Assembly: GCA_000733355.1 (NCBI GenBank) | Contig: JNVV01000010.1 | Location: 892,947 to 956,946, forward strand | DNA from: Falciphora oryzae | Lineage: Eukaryota; Ascomycota; Sordariomycetes; Magnaporthales; Magnaporthaceae | Direction of reading: 5' to 3' | Length of the DNA stretch: 64,000 nt | Shown here: positions 10,699 to 23,298 of the stretch, piece by piece | Layout: each line of letters opens with the position of its first letter | Numbering within the stretch: position 1 is the stretch's first letter | Program-made: the position numbers and the translations under genes | Notes under the pieces: model-generated | Told to the model about the DNA's origin: nothing | The model's input: only the letters and a program-made list of their open reading frames with translations | Database searches by the model: none

Positions 10699-13562
10699 TC
10701 ACTGTGCCTGACTCGGGCGCTCGTCGCGTGGCAGCGCTTTGCGGAGCGGCTCCAGCCCGAAGATCTCGTCCGACGTGGGCGCCCTGCGTCGCCCCGCCTC
10801 GGCCTCGTCAGTGCTCACCACCTCGCCAAACAAAAACGCGTTGCGCTCCCTGCTGCCGGCCGCGCTGCTGCTACCGCCCCCATTTGCCGACACCCGCTTG
10901 CGGTGCGCTGGCGGGGCCGACGACGACCCAAAGGGGCTTCCCCGTGATGATCGTAGCAGCGATGGCGACGACGGTCCCGTAGCCGCGGCCGACGACGGTG
11001 GCGTGTCTGGCTCCAGCATCCAAGAAAACGAAGACTGGGCGATTGTGGACCGGGTGGGGATGGGCGCCGAAGGCCGTTGGTTCCCCGCCGTCGCCACAGC
11101 CACCGGTGGGGGCGATGCGACCAGGGGTGGTGCCGTCATCTCGTCTGCAGGTGCTGGCTCCCATGGACCTGCATCTGGGGCCGATGATGGGGTCGCCAGC
11201 CCAGGCCCGTCCGTGTCCATCCGGCCGTCCGCATCGCCATGGCCATCTGCTGGCTCGGGCTCCTCGGCAAGCACGTTGGGGTCAGGCAAGCCCATCACCA
11301 TTGGTGTGTCCATCCGCGCTGTTCGCTCGTGACTGCCGCCCTTCGAGTCTGCCAAGGTCATTCCGAGGTCATCCCTCACTGCATCGAGCACGGCCGCTGT
11401 GCTGGTCACCACGGGTGTTGTGTCGAGTGCCACCCTGGCCAGCGAGCTCTGTCTGCTGGCCACCCGTGGTTCTCCAGTCGTCGCCACGTTCGGTTCCTCA
11501 TCTGGGAGCTGCAATGTCGAGTCCTCCAGGTAGACCTGCACGAATTGCACGCGCGCCGCCGCCGTCTCGATGGCCGTTTTGTGTGCGCTTCTGGCGGCCT
11601 CATCCCCAAGGGTGTTGGATTCTGTGGCCAATTTCCTTAGCTCGGCGACGGCGCTGTCCAGTATGGTCGCCAGTTGGCGGTTCCTCTTGGCCGTGATCGA
11701 TCCGCGCGTCTCGCCTGAGACTGGGGAGATCACCCCGGGGCTCCTGCTATTACCCGACGCAGCCGCCGCCTTGCGTGCCTCCTGGATCCCCTGTTGCACA
11801 TTGCGCCGGATCTCGCCAACGGCGTCCCGCACGGCCTGGTTGAGCCCCAGACGCTCGCCACGCTCAAGGAAATTCTTTGCCGCGCCCTGAAAGAGCGCCT
11901 CGACACTCCCTTGCTGCTGAACGAACCGGGCTGCAGCAGACGGAGACGACGACGAAAACAACAGCGGCGACGGGCGAGCGCCAAGAGACCGTGGTCGCAG
12001 CCCGGCGAAGCCAGCAGCTACCAAGTTCGGGGTCGACGGCCGCGAGCCGCTCCCAGCTGTGGAGGCAGGTGGTGTTGGCGGGGAACGGCCAGTATACTTC
12101 ATCACCAGTGCCGCCCCGCCTGCCTGGTTCAAGTGGCCCTTCAGGTAGACAGCGTCATCGACGAAAGTGTGCGGGCCGTGTGGTGGTTGAGGGGGCGGAT
12201 ACTTTAGGAGCGTCTGCAACGCTGACGAGTAGTCCATTTCTAGCACTGAGGATCAAGAGATCAAAAAAAGGCACGAATCTGTGTTAGTAGAGCCGTGCAT
12301 CCGTTGGAACATGCAAAGCAGCAAAACGAATAAGAGCGGCATGTGTCTTACAAGTCCATCGTATCCTGATGAGCATGGCGACGCAGACCAGGTCGATAAG
12401 CTCTAGCGTGGGATCAAACGCAAACATGGTGTCCCAAAGTACGAGCTGTTGCTCAAACGGGAATTCACGGCCGAAAAGGAGGCGTATCCAGCGTCTGTTG
12501 GAGACGGTGCATTCTTTGTGAGCACGTTGAACCCTTGGTTTCTCTTTTTGACGGTGGCTTTGCTACCGCCACGGGTTAGGAAGCACTTACATGAGAAATA
12601 TCTGTGGTAGTATTTCGAGGGCTTTGAGATGGTTTGCCAGCTCCGGGTCCACGCTCATCAGCGTGACCTCGTGTATTTGCCGGCTCCTCTCCACGATCGC
12701 ACTCTGTCCTCCCGATCCAGCGGGGCAAGCGGAATCGGACGGAGAACCGCTGATCTCATAGAAGGCCGTGGCCTTGGCCATGACGGCTGAAAAGAGCGCA
12801 AAAGAGTCGTGCTCAACAAAGCACGAGTCAAGCATCTCGACCATGGCTGGGTCGGCCAGGCCGTCGGCGGATGCGGCGGCGCGGTCGAGTGCGTCCTGGT
12901 GCACAACATAGACGATTGGGGCCAGCAGCTCGTGCATTCCCTGGCGGTAGCCGCCGGCCTCAGGGTGGGTCTTGCAGTACAGGAAGAGCACGTCCAGAAT
13001 CAGGGTCTGGATGGCGGGCTCGTGGTAGAAAGAGGGCTCGTCGGGAAGCCGCCTGACGTCCTGCAGGATCTCGGCCCTGACCAGCTCGTCGTGGCGGAAC
13101 GCATCCCAGGGAGACTCTGGAACGTCGGCCAAGGGGTCGAGTGGGAGCTCGGCAAGCCTCTCGGGGTGCTTGATGTAGAACAGTTGGCGGTCCCTCAGCG
13201 AGCTGTACGAGTTCCTGGACTCCAGCAGAGTGTGGGACCAGTCCGCAGCAGGTACGCTTTGGAACAGGAGAAAGGCCTGTCAGCCAAGGTTAGCATCCAT
13301 ACCAAGTCCCAGATGGCACGCACCCGAGGCCGGCATGCGCGTCACAAGACATACCTTCCAGCAGACCGACCGACATCCGGCGATACATGGGCTTTCGGGG
13401 CCGTTGAATTTGACCGCCCTCTGCAGCTCGGCAAAGCCGGCGCTATGCTTGACCGTTTCCTGCCATCGACCCCTGTCCGTGGCCGGCGGGTGTCAGCCTC
13501 GGAACTGAGACGGGCGTGAAGTCGGAGAAATTGACGTACCTGCTTTCGTCCAAGGACCTCAT
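10699..13562 (-). CDS. TBC-domain Rab GTPase-activating protein (TBC1D5-like)
   Basis: Five exons: 13562-13540, 13472-13355, 13276-12591, 12494-12352 and 12245-10699, about 838 aa. All four introns are GT-AG and in phase. The start is MRSLDESR. The TBC domain spans about residues 20-345. It includes SVCWK rebuilt across intron 2, the arginine-finger motif IxxDxxR (Arg about 123) and the glutamine-finger motif YRQGM (Gln about 159). The run QGMHELLAPI and the LFGREFPFEQQ block fit the TBC1D5 subfamily. In animals that subfamily acts on Rab7 at retromer-positive endosomes. That role is inferred here. The C-terminal half is low-complexity, Ser/Pro/Ala-rich and unrecognised. It lies head-to-head with the gene at 14622. 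Confidence 0.92.
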
Positions 13563-14621
13563 TGTGTGGGCAGGTGCTTCGGTAGTGACGTATCCGGTAC
13601 GTATAGATCTGGTCCTCTAGCTTTATTGTGATTGCCGAATTTTGGTGCGAGGCGGGTGGTGATGCGCAAGAGTCGAGGGAGGTGGAGAAGAAAAAGATAT
13701 GCAGCTCGGTGAGATAAACGACGGCGGTGAGATTCTTGAAGCAACGAGAATGGCAAAAACCCAAGGCCAGCATTGGAGCTGGCGATGGCCTCTTGATTAC
13801 GTCTAGCCGAGCGAGGTGAGGTCGCTAGGACATATATCCAACCAGAAGGCGAGGGGCCGTCCACCGCCAGGTGAGGCGCCAAGGTCAAAGCACGCGGGCA
13901 ACCCCGAAGCTTGGGGTCGCGATGAAATCCAAGGGGCAGTGTTAGTCACCTCAACGATGCGCATTGATATGCAGGTACCGAACGGCTGGATGGATGGCTG
14001 GCTGAGAAGGGTCGGGTTTCCGGCCTGTGTTCCTTTTTGGTGTTTCCCGGCTGTGGGATGGGTCCAGATCAACCGTTTGGATGGCACAGCTGGGATGTGG
14101 CGGGGGAAGGAAGCGGCTCTCACGGCCAATCCCGCTCGTCGCCCAACCACGCTCTCTGACCGCAATACCCCTGTCAGTCAGGGTCTTGCTCTCAGCGGGC
14201 AGGCGTTGCACTGGCAGCTGAACCGTCAGCCTCGAACGCTATACCGTTCTCGAGCATGGATTGGGACAGCGCATCCTTACTGTCCAGCCAGGTCAGCTAA
14301 CGAAAAGAAAACCCGTTCATTCCTTGGCTCCGAGCGAGGCTCGACGCCTTTTTAGACGTGTCTGGTTGTTCTGTGTTTCGCAAGAAATGCGACATCACGA
14401 ATCAATCCATTCAACCCACCGCCTATCGCACGCGTCAATCCAATCCAGAGCCCACATCAACCAGCAACCCCTGCTCAATCCTCGTCTGAGCCTGCCACTG
14501 CCTGCCGGTGGGGTCCCGCCTGCTGCCGCCGATCGCCTTCGATCCGACCAGCCTGGGATCAAACTCAAACCAGCTCACGACACCCGTCTTCACCCCCGTT
14601 GAAGACCGGGATAACTGGGAG
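13563..14621. other. Divergent promoter region
   Basis: Shared upstream region of the TBC gene (-) and the WGDF-motif gene (+). A GGATGG/GGCTGG-rich patch lies near 13985-14005. No gene is supported. The reading frame of the right-hand gene extends upstream to about 14508 without an ATG. Confidence 0.55.
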
Positions 14622-16670
14622 ATGTCTGCTGACCTCTTTGCTGAGTTCGGCTCCTCCTCTCAGGATGAGCAGCCGCAGCAGAGAGGCCAGTCCGCCTCTA
14701 CGCCCGCACCGCTTTCCTTCGACGACCCCTTCTCCTTCCTCGCCTCCGGTAGTTCGAATTCGGCCTCGTCCAAGCCCTCTGCGCAACCGACGCAGCAACA
14801 ACAGCAGCCATGGCCTCGGCTTCAGCAGCAGCAGCAGCAGCACCCCAGCGCCGGCGTCCCGATAAGCAGCGGTATTTGGGACACGCAACCCATGTCCGGC
14901 TTCAGCAGCGAAGGAACGATCAATAGCAAAGGAGCCAAGAATGCAGCTGAGGACGACGATGGCTGGGGCGACTTCGAGGTTGCAACCCCCAGCGCTGCTG
15001 CTCCCGCGCCCCCGAAACCAGCACCAGGTACCTCCGTCTTCCCTGCCGTCGCCACTGCCTCCTCGTCGGCAGCCCCTACGCCCTCATCCAGACCCCCACC
15101 CCCTCGAACGAGGGTGATACGGGCCTCTACACTCGACATGATAACCAACAACCTAGTCGACCTTACCGGACCTACAGGACACGCCCCTAAGTTAGGCACG
15201 TATGCAGAGCGCCCGTCGTGGGAGTTATCGCCTCCGGCCGCGACGTCAGAACCCTCTAGACCCAAGAACTCGGACCCTAACGTCCTCTTCGACGCCGACG
15301 ACTACGACGGTGAGGAGGTTGTGGACGATGATGATGAATTCGGTGACTTCGAGACGGTGGCCCCCGCATCTTTACCACCAAGACCAACGGCACCCGCCGC
15401 TTCCATCATGGATTTCAGTGACGGCTTTGGCAGCGGGCCTGCCACCACGAGCGCCCCAAAAAAGGAGCCGCCTAGCAAGCTGCTCTCTACCCTAAGCTTC
15501 GGCGCGGTTCAGCCCATCGGCAACGCCTACCCGCAGCCCCCAAAGTCCCCATCCTTCAAGGAGCGTAACCCCTTTCCTGGCCTTGCGGTGACTACGCCTA
15601 AAGAAGAAGAGTCCCCGGGTGACGCAGCTTTCAAGTCGAAGACCAAGTCACCCTCGCCAGTGACGGTATGGCCCACGATTGACAGCCAGCCTAAAATTGA
15701 CGATGCCCCTTACCAGGATAGCTGGGATTCTTTTGATAGCCCTATGCCCAAAGGTCAAGACTCTAAACCGGCGGCGCAACAGTCCTCCCCCGGGTGGGAC
15801 TGGGACGTTGCCGATGGGGTGGCATCCCCTCCATTTCCCTCTACGTCTAACATCAAGAAGGGCAAAGGATCTCTGACGAATCCGCCAGCGCATACTAAAC
15901 AGCGGTCTAGCTGGGACTGGAACTCGACGTCTCCCGATCAGGCAGCCGCGAAGTCCCAGGGGCCGCCGGTCCAGAAGCTGGACGACTCTGCCCCACCACC
16001 TACCAACGTCCCTCCCCCCTCGATCCTGCTCGCGGCGTTTTGCCCGCTCCTAGAACTTCCCAACAACGCACTTTTCAAGCCAACTGCCACGGCTGCCGCC
16101 GCTGCGTCGTCAGTCAGGAGTCGAGTCCTGGCGGACCCGGCGACGGCGACGTTTCTGCGCGGATATCTGTCTCTAGCGACAGTGGCGGCCCGCGTGCTCG
16201 CCGGCCGGCGGCTGCGCTGGCAACGCGACAAGTTCCTGGCCCAGGGCATGAGCATCTCGGCGGCGCCGGCGGTGGGCAAGGGAGGCGGGATGAAGCTCGC
16301 GGGCGTCGACAAGGCCGAGACAGCGCGCGAGGAACGCGAGGCGGCCGACGTCGTGGCGGCCTGGCGGGCGATCGTGGGGCGGCTTCGGTCCGCGGTCTCG
16401 GCGGCCAATTCTGCATCGCAGCAGCCCCAAGGTCAACAGCCGCTACCCAAAATACCCGAGCTCGTCGACAAAGCTGGCGTGCAGACGGCCAAGATGGTGC
16501 CGACTGCCCCGAAAGCGTGTGTGATCTGCGGGCTCAAACGGGACGAGCGGGTCAAGGGTGTCGATTTTGAAGTCGAAGACAGCTTTGGGGAGTGGTGGGT
16601 TGAGCACTGGGGACACCGCGCCTGTCGCAACTTTTGGGTCGAGCACGAGGTTCAATTACGTCAGAGATAA
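14622..16670 (+). CDS. WGDF/FGDF-motif protein, possible clathrin-adaptor partner (ppk6-like annotation)
   Basis: Single exon, 682 aa. The start is the first ATG in frame (MSADLFAEFG). The frame is open further upstream but without an ATG. Most of the protein is disordered, with polyQ tracts near residues 55-85. Two acidic aromatic motifs, DGWGDFE (about 114-120) and EFGDFE (about 240-245), and repeated tryptophan motifs (DSWDSF, WDWD) stand out. The motifs resemble sites that bind the GAE ear domains of GGA and AP-1 adaptors, which suggests a trans-Golgi or endosomal accessory factor. The C-terminus (about 630-680) has CxxC followed by HWGHRAC, a potential zinc site. From memory, related fungal proteins are often labelled 'serine/threonine-protein kinase ppk6', but I see no kinase motifs. 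Coding status is strong; function is tentative. Confidence 0.8.
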   Translation: MSADLFAEFGSSSQDEQPQQRGQSASTPAPLSFDDPFSFLASGSSNSASSKPSAQPTQQQQQPWPRLQQQQQQHPSAGVPISSGIWDTQPMSGFSSEGTINSKGAKNAAEDDDGWGDFEVATPSAAAPAPPKPAPGTSVFPAVATASSSAAPTPSSRPPPPRTRVIRASTLDMITNNLVDLTGPTGHAPKLGTYAERPSWELSPPAATSEPSRPKNSDPNVLFDADDYDGEEVVDDDDEFGDFETVAPASLPPRPTAPAASIMDFSDGFGSGPATTSAPKKEPPSKLLSTLSFGAVQPIGNAYPQPPKSPSFKERNPFPGLAVTTPKEEESPGDAAFKSKTKSPSPVTVWPTIDSQPKIDDAPYQDSWDSFDSPMPKGQDSKPAAQQSSPGWDWDVADGVASPPFPSTSNIKKGKGSLTNPPAHTKQRSSWDWNSTSPDQAAAKSQGPPVQKLDDSAPPPTNVPPPSILLAAFCPLLELPNNALFKPTATAAAAASSVRSRVLADPATATFLRGYLSLATVAARVLAGRRLRWQRDKFLAQGMSISAAPAVGKGGGMKLAGVDKAETAREEREAADVVAAWRAIVGRLRSAVSAANSASQQPQGQQPLPKIPELVDKAGVQTAKMVPTAPKACVICGLKRDERVKGVDFEVEDSFGEWWVEHWGHRACRNFWVEHEVQLRQR

Positions 16671-19600
16671 ACTGGTCGCAAAGGCCACTGCCGCCGGTTC
16701 CATATGAAATTCTGCATTGATTACCTAATCGGGATGCGTGACTGCTCCAGAACTTTGCCAGCTGGCGAAAGAAATCTACTGCGGCCAAGCACAACATTTT
16801 GCCTGGTCAATTGTATAGCACAAAATTTTACAGGTCCAAGCGTGCTTCGACATTCAGAAGCTTGGTTGACCGGCCGACTGGTAGATTTAACTAAGTGTGT
16901 CTTGGGTGCATGACGCTTGATAGCCTCCCAAGTCGACACCAGCGGACGAGTCGAGTGCTCAGAGTTGAAAGCATGCCTAGAAACCTAATCTCCGTGCAGA
17001 AAGAACAGAAAAAAAAGAACAGCAAGCAAAAAAGCAAGCAAATCGGCAGCTTGTCGATATCACATGAGGCCCGGGAGCGGATGGGGCCGTCCGGGGTGGG
17101 GGCATGCTTATTGGGCGCGCAATGGCCGGTGGCAGTCTTTCGTGGCCGATGCATGCGTCAAGCCCGACCGACGTGTGGGCAAGCAGCTCCCAAGGGCTAG
17201 GGAACTGGGAACCCATGCATGCGTCCCAACAGAGAAGAAGCACACCCAAGCTCACCCCTTGCTGGGACGAATGAGGTGCCATGTGTCAACTGTTTCCCGC
17301 ACATAAGCGAGGGGGGAGCTACTGCACGCAGCAAGAACCCGGCATGGATGCACGCAGCTGGGGCGGGCTGCTTTTTCTTTGCTTGTGGGCTCCCGGCAGA
17401 AAGCTTGCGAGGCCCGTTTTTAGGAGCCTGTCCGCGGCCTGCGTCGACGAGACGGTCGGCGTTCTTCACGCAGTGATACCCAACGTCCGGCGTTCGAGGT
17501 AGGCACCTAGCCAGAGACCGGTGGCTTCCCGACCAGCTCTAGCTACGTCTCTAGCCTCGCCTTCCTACCTCGGCGCTCTCTTCGTGCCTTGGTTTCCCGA
17601 TTTGGTGGTGCATGCCAGACCGCCTGTTCCCACCAGACAGGTTCCGCATCCGCATGTGTCTCTTGCAGTCGCCGACTTTCGCCGGCCTGTGCACGTACCC
17701 CGCAAACACTTGATGCGATCCGCAGGCAAGCGAGGACTCATGGATGTGTATGTATGTATGTACGTAGCATGTACAGGTAGTCCACAGAGGCACGCACGCA
17801 CAGGGCGACGTGGCTGTGGATGGGTGTGGACGCCTTGACGTCTGGACCTCCCGTCTCCGGCATGCCGCCATCAATGCCCAATGAGCGAGCAAGGAGCGGC
17901 TCCCCAGCAATTCACAGCATTGGACACCACCCCTGGTCTGCATAGGGAAAGAGTGGGAGGGCGGCAAATAGGAGCGCGCAGAGCGGCACCTCTATGGGCT
18001 TGTCCCAGCTCTAGCTCAGAAAAACGGGCGCATTCGAGGGCTCTGAGTGGCGGGGTGTGCACAACCACCACCACCACCACCACCACCACACTCCCATAAC
18101 GGCCCACCTACATACCTACATTTGATATCTCGTGCTTTGCTTGGCAGCTTAGACTCTGTGGGGACAACCGTGGGTTACCCACGAGAGCACGACAACACGA
18201 ACGCGTGGGTGGCTCCGCTGAGGGGGTCCTGGCTTCAACGCTGTGTTACCGACCGACGGAGGGTCATTGCGGAGGACGGAGGCTGCTGGCGACGCGTGGT
18301 GGTGGTGCTAGCACATCAAGCAGTCGCTAGCCAGCGCAGACATGTGGAATGGAGGTATGTGCCGCTGCTAAAGTATGGGCATCCCAAATGCTGCTGGGAT
18401 CCATCTCACTTGCCGCCGGTCAGTTGCTTGGGCCTTGGCTTCCACCACGTAGCTGGTGACATCAAGCCATTGAGAGCGCACATGGATCAATCCTGCATGG
18501 TGTCAGGGTGCGAGGCGACTGAACTCGCGTCTCGTTTAAACAAACTACGGCTGGTGGCGGGAGGGGCAGGAGGCACGATGGGGAGCTCGAGCTTTGGGGC
18601 TGGATCGCAAACGCTTGCTGGAACGTTCCTGCCATGTGCTGCTGCGACTGCTCGAAGCGGGCAGGCAGGGCAAATTTAGGTCCAGTGTGATCGCGACGGA
18701 CGGGCAGCCAGTGAAGTGATCAAAGCCAATGCTATGCTGCATGAAGGTTGAAGCGGAGAAGGGCAAGAAGCCAAAACACGCCGGATCCAGCGGGCAGCTT
18801 CGTCCTCGCCATTTCCACCAGCCTCAACTCTTTCCCTCCTCTCCCTCTCTCCCTCTCTCTTCCGTGCTGTCCCTCACCCGTCCGCTTTAGCCTTTTGGTG
18901 TGCCGCCCCGAACAACAGCGCACTGAACCACCGCCAGCTCGATCCCCGGAGTGGCCTGCCCGGCTCACAGTGAGTGACCCGACCCTGTGCAGTCCTCACT
19001 TGACACACCCAAACACGACCCTCCCGACTCTCTTCCCTCAATCTCTCCCCTCTCGACAAAGCCTCCCGTCCCCAATTCCACCACCACCACACAACTGCTC
19101 GCTGGCTCCCATCTCCAGCCAATTCCCATCGCCTCGCCCTCCCCGCTCCTCCTTTCCATCTCCTCCCCTCTCCCTTTGTTCTCTTCGGCCTTCCGAGCCC
19201 TCGCCGCACCTCTGCCTCCGCGCGTCTTGAACCCCAACCGTCCCCGTTCGGCCGCCAGCCCTAGCTCTGCGCCATTGTCTCGGCCCGTTGTTGGGAGTGC
19301 CCTACCAGCTTGTATCGCTCCCCTCCCGAGCCCTGCGAGCCAACCAGCTCTGGGTCCCCCTCCGGCCGCCGCCCCGTCACAGCCGCCTCGTCTAATCGCG
19401 GCCTTATCTTGCTGCTAACCCCCCGGCCACCAACCGAAGTCACCGCCAAAAAAAAAAAAAAATCCCACACCCCCGCCTCTGGGAAAAAATTCCCAGGCCA
19501 TTGACCAAGCTTTTCCTGCCTCCTCGAGAAAAGGTATGCCATCGCCCCGCCTTTGCCTGACTGTTTCGGGTATCTTCTTTGTCTTGTGAATTTTTCTTTT

Positions 19601-20149
19601 TTGCGGAATTTTCATCTTTTTTCGTTTTCTTTTTTTTTTTTTTTTGATTTTATTTTCAAAATATTCCACCGACATCGCGTTTTTCCCCTTGCGCCGCCTC
19701 GCGTCCCGATTCAGAGACCAAGCAGCAACTCTTGAAAGAGCACTTGCACTGAATTGTGTGGCTCGTGCTGTAGATCCCCCGGACCAGCCTCAACTTCCCC
19801 GCGGGCACACAAAAGCATCATTCTTCCAGCCCTTGTCGCATCCCACGGCAGTCACCTTTTCTGCATCCAAGTGCCGTCGCGTGCACATGCGATCGGCGTC
19901 ACTGTCGTCCTGACTTTGCCCTCACTAACGCGCCGCGTGGGGTCAGCTAGCCGAGAACTTGTGGCAGTCCTATCCCGCCCTCTCTTTGCGCGCGACAGCG
20001 AACCTTGTCGGCCCCGTCAGCTTTAATTCTCCGCCGCATCAATCTACACCACCCCTCGCAGCCTTGCGAGCGAGTACGTGGGCCGTCGCCATTGCCCGCG
20101 CAACACTTTGCGTCTGCACTCTAAATCCGCCCCTCAACCTCAAGCCACC
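16671..20149. other. Gene-free stretch and long CT-rich leader of the KH gene
   Basis: No gene is supported in 3.5 kb. The left part holds simple sequence: TATG runs near 17745-17765 and a (CCA)n run at 18064. From about 18800 to 20149 the plus strand is strongly C/T-rich, with A and T homopolymers at about 19447-19461 and 19630-19645. This is typical of a long fungal 5' leader. A GTATG donor-like site at about 19532 could begin a leader intron; this is unproven. Confidence 0.55.
18064..18089. repeat. (CCA)n microsatellite
   Basis: About eight perfect CCA/CAC trinucleotide copies in non-coding sequence. Confidence 0.9.
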
Positions 20150-21398
20150 ATGTCCGCGTCGGACGCTTTGGCGAATGACCTTGGCGACAGCTTGGATCAC
20201 CTCAAGGTGGGCGATGACGAGCCGCGCCTGGGTCCCGACGGAGAGCCCGCACCCAAGACCGACGAGGAGTATGCCCAGGCCCAGCTTACTGTGCGCGCCA
20301 TAGTCTCCTCGAAAGAGGCCGGTGTCATCATCGGCAAGGGTGGGAAGAATGTCGCGGACCTGCGCGACGAGACGGGTGTCAAGGCCGGCGTCAGCAAGGT
20401 GGTCCAGGGTGTGCACGATCGCGTCCTGACCATCACAGGCGGCTGCGACGCTATCTCCAAGGCATATGCCGTTGTGGCGCGTGCCCTCCTCGAGGGGGCC
20501 CCAACCCTAGGGATGGGCGGGGTCGTCCAGAGCAATGGGACACACCGTAAGTGCTAAATGAGCCCCAAGTTTACACCTGTCTGGCCCCTGCTTACACCCG
20601 ACAATAGCCATCAAGCTCCTCATCTCCCACAACCAGATGGGTACCATCATTGGCAGGCAAGGTCTGAAGATCAAGCACATACAGGACGTCTCTGGCGTCC
20701 GCATGGTCGCGCAGAAGGAGATGCTGCCCCAGTCTACCGAGAGGGTGGTTGAGGTCCAGGGCACGCCCGAGGGCATCCAGAGGGCTGTCTGGGAGATTTG
20801 CAAGTGTCTGGTGGATGACTGGCAGCGCGGCACCGGAACCGTTCTGTACAACCCTGTTGTCCGGACGCAGCCCGGCGGCGCGCCACCTCTGACCACCGGA
20901 GGACCTAGCTACAACAACACTGGTGCCAGGGGCGACTACGGTGGCAGCCCTAGGGTCACGCGCACCGGGAACGGCGCTGACTTCAGCAACGGCGGCCCGC
21001 GCTCGTACAACCGTCGCTCCGATTCGGACGCGGCCAACCGGGGCCCTCCAACTCACGACGAGAATGGCGAGGAGATACAGACCCAGAACATCAGCATTCC
21101 CGCCGACATGGTTGGCTGCATCATCGGCCGGGCCGGCAGCAAGATTAGCGAGATTCGAAAAGCATCGGGCGCCCGCATCTCCATCGCAAAGGTGCGATTT
21201 ACCCCGCCTGAATCCGAGCTGTGTTCTCCCGCTAACGTGTTCTTCTTCTTTTGCGCTTAGGCTCCTCATGACGAGACGGGCGAGCGCATGTTCACCATCA
21301 TGGGCTCTGCCAAGGCCAACGAAAGCGCCCTGTTCCTGCTCTACGAGAACCTCGAAGCCGAGAAGATGCGCAGGAGCCAGGCCACCCAGCCAGAGTAA
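20150..21398 (+). CDS. Triple-KH-domain RNA-binding protein (Rnc1/Hek2/Pbp2-like)
   Basis: Three exons: 20150-20546, 20608-21191 and 21261-21398, 372 aa, GT-AG introns in phase. The start has a strong context (GCCACCATG). There are three KH domains: KH1 with loop GKGG (about 62-65), KH2 with GRQG (about 148-151) and KH3 with GRAG (about 305-308). A Gly/Asn/Arg-rich linker separates KH2 and KH3. Intron 1 separates KH1 and KH2; intron 2 interrupts KH3. Such PCBP-like proteins bind C/U-rich RNA. In fission yeast Rnc1 stabilises the mRNA of MAP-kinase phosphatase Pmp1, and in budding yeast Hek2/Pbp2 act in mRNA localisation and telomere regulation. A phosphatase of the Pmp1/Msg5 type lies about 5 kb downstream. 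Confidence 0.93.
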
Positions 21399-23298
21399 AC
21401 CGGGTTGCATGATGTAATGTCTTGCCAGACAGCCATTCGTCACTACGCCCTCTGCTCCAGCCTAAACATCTCTACGTTTATATCTGGGGCGTTCCTTATT
21501 CCAACCGAACAGTCTTGTCCCACTTGGGGTCCTCTAATTCTTATTTCTTCTCAGTCGGACTTTGGTAATCCCTTCGTTTCTCCGAGGCATATCCAGACCT
21601 GACTTGCCGCAAGGCTGACTGTCCCATTTTTGGCGGGCCGGGACGGCGACACCACGATGCGATGACAAATTATTATTCCTCGACCTAAGCTTCTACCAGC
21701 CACTACTCCATCTCGACTTTCACATGTTCCCCCTCTCCTTATCATTGCCGAAAAACGAAGCCCTCATCACACCCGGAAAAAAAAAAAAAAAAAAGAGAAG
21801 TTTAAAAAAAGACCAAACAAACCAAAAAGGTCACTGGCAGGACACGTTCTCATACCACCGACCTCACTCATTCAGCCCGGAGTCTCTTTTTTCCCCATGA
21901 TCCTCTCTGCTTTTACTACCGTCACACGGGTTCAACCGACGAAGATTGGTCTAAAAGAACGACCAGACGACGACGGACAGGGTTCAGTGCCCTGGATACG
22001 ACTGATACGACGATTTCGCACGAAATTACGCCTTTGGCAAGTCCTCGGTATATGCCAGCTTTGTCATAGACCGACCATTGCCCCTTTTGTCGGATTCGAC
22101 CTTTCATGTATCGAAGTTTTCCATTTTTGACCAGACGCGAGGGCTAGAAATATGCGACTAGCTCACTTGCTCTGGCGCAACGGAGGGCTTTTCGCGAACG
22201 GTCTCCTGTTGCCCTCCCCTTTCCTCGGCTCGAATCGATGTTCTCAGCACGAACTTCCCCTCTCTCGCCACGCCGCCGTCGAACCTGTTCGATCGCTCGT
22301 CTGTACCCATTCTCTGCTCCATCATGACGCCAAGACGCCCACAACCCCGACAAAAATATGCACTTTCATATCATGTGTCCTCCTTTTACCTGAAAGCAGA
22401 CATTTTTGTACTCGCGCAGTTTGAGGTTGAACACATGGCTTGGGCCGGACGGAGGCGGCGTCTCGGAGTGAAACCCCCCAAAAATACCCTCGAAGATTTT
22501 ACCATAGCAATAGTGTCTGTCATCCATATCGTCTTTTTTTGCTGTCGTTGTCATACTTAATCGCGGCTACGATATTTTACCGGAAAAACAAAAGTCCTCA
22601 AACCACGCGATTCTTGCCCTTGGAAACAACTAGAAGACGTCTATGTTCGAGAAACACCTTGTAGACTGGCAGGACTCCAGAGGGAGCTGTCGGTGACCCT
22701 AGGCGCCCGAGCTGCTTCATGGTAGCTTCATACCAGTTGACAATTCAAGGCCACGCGTATGTGTAAGGTTAAGCTCCCTGCTCAGCGCCAAGACGGCTCC
22801 GGGTCTGGATTGCAAGGGTTCAAGCAAGGCCACGGTTTTATGTCGGCGGTAGGTTTTCGGGCCAACGATGGTGGGGTACCTGGGTCGGGACGACGGGCTA
22901 GCTGCCGACCAAGAGGCGGCTCATTGGCATGCATCCGATAACCGATAAGCATAAAAATAGCTGGGTGGCGGAGACGTGGTGCGCCGCCCCGTGGGGTTGA
23001 ATTTCAGGGGAGTTCCAGCGATGATGCCAGCTTGTCAGCTTTGTGACCGCGAAGCGCGCGATTCTCGTTCAGTCGCGTGTCTCTCACATCATTCTCTCTT
23101 CATCTCTGCCTCCAATTTTCTTCCGCCACCCTCACTGTCACCAATTGAATAGGGCATCCCACTACCATCCCCCTCGTTTGGTAACTTCATCCCGCGCTTT
23201 GCTTCGGCGGCGACCCTCGGCTCAATCTCTTGTCCAACCACCACATAGCCAGTACCAGCGCCGGCCAGCACCAGCACCGCACTCGATTGGTCGCAACG
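21399..23298. other. Intergenic region between KH gene and HUT1
   Basis: It contains an A-rich run at about 21776-21794 and T/C-rich sequence likely belonging to the KH 3' UTR. A TATA-like ATAAAAATA lies at about 22951, some 340 nt before the HUT1 start. Small open frames have no family resemblance. Confidence 0.5.

Noticed and set aside
20592..21443. 283-codon minus-strand open frame opposite the KH gene
   Set aside because: Shadow of the KH exons; no domain and no own start context.
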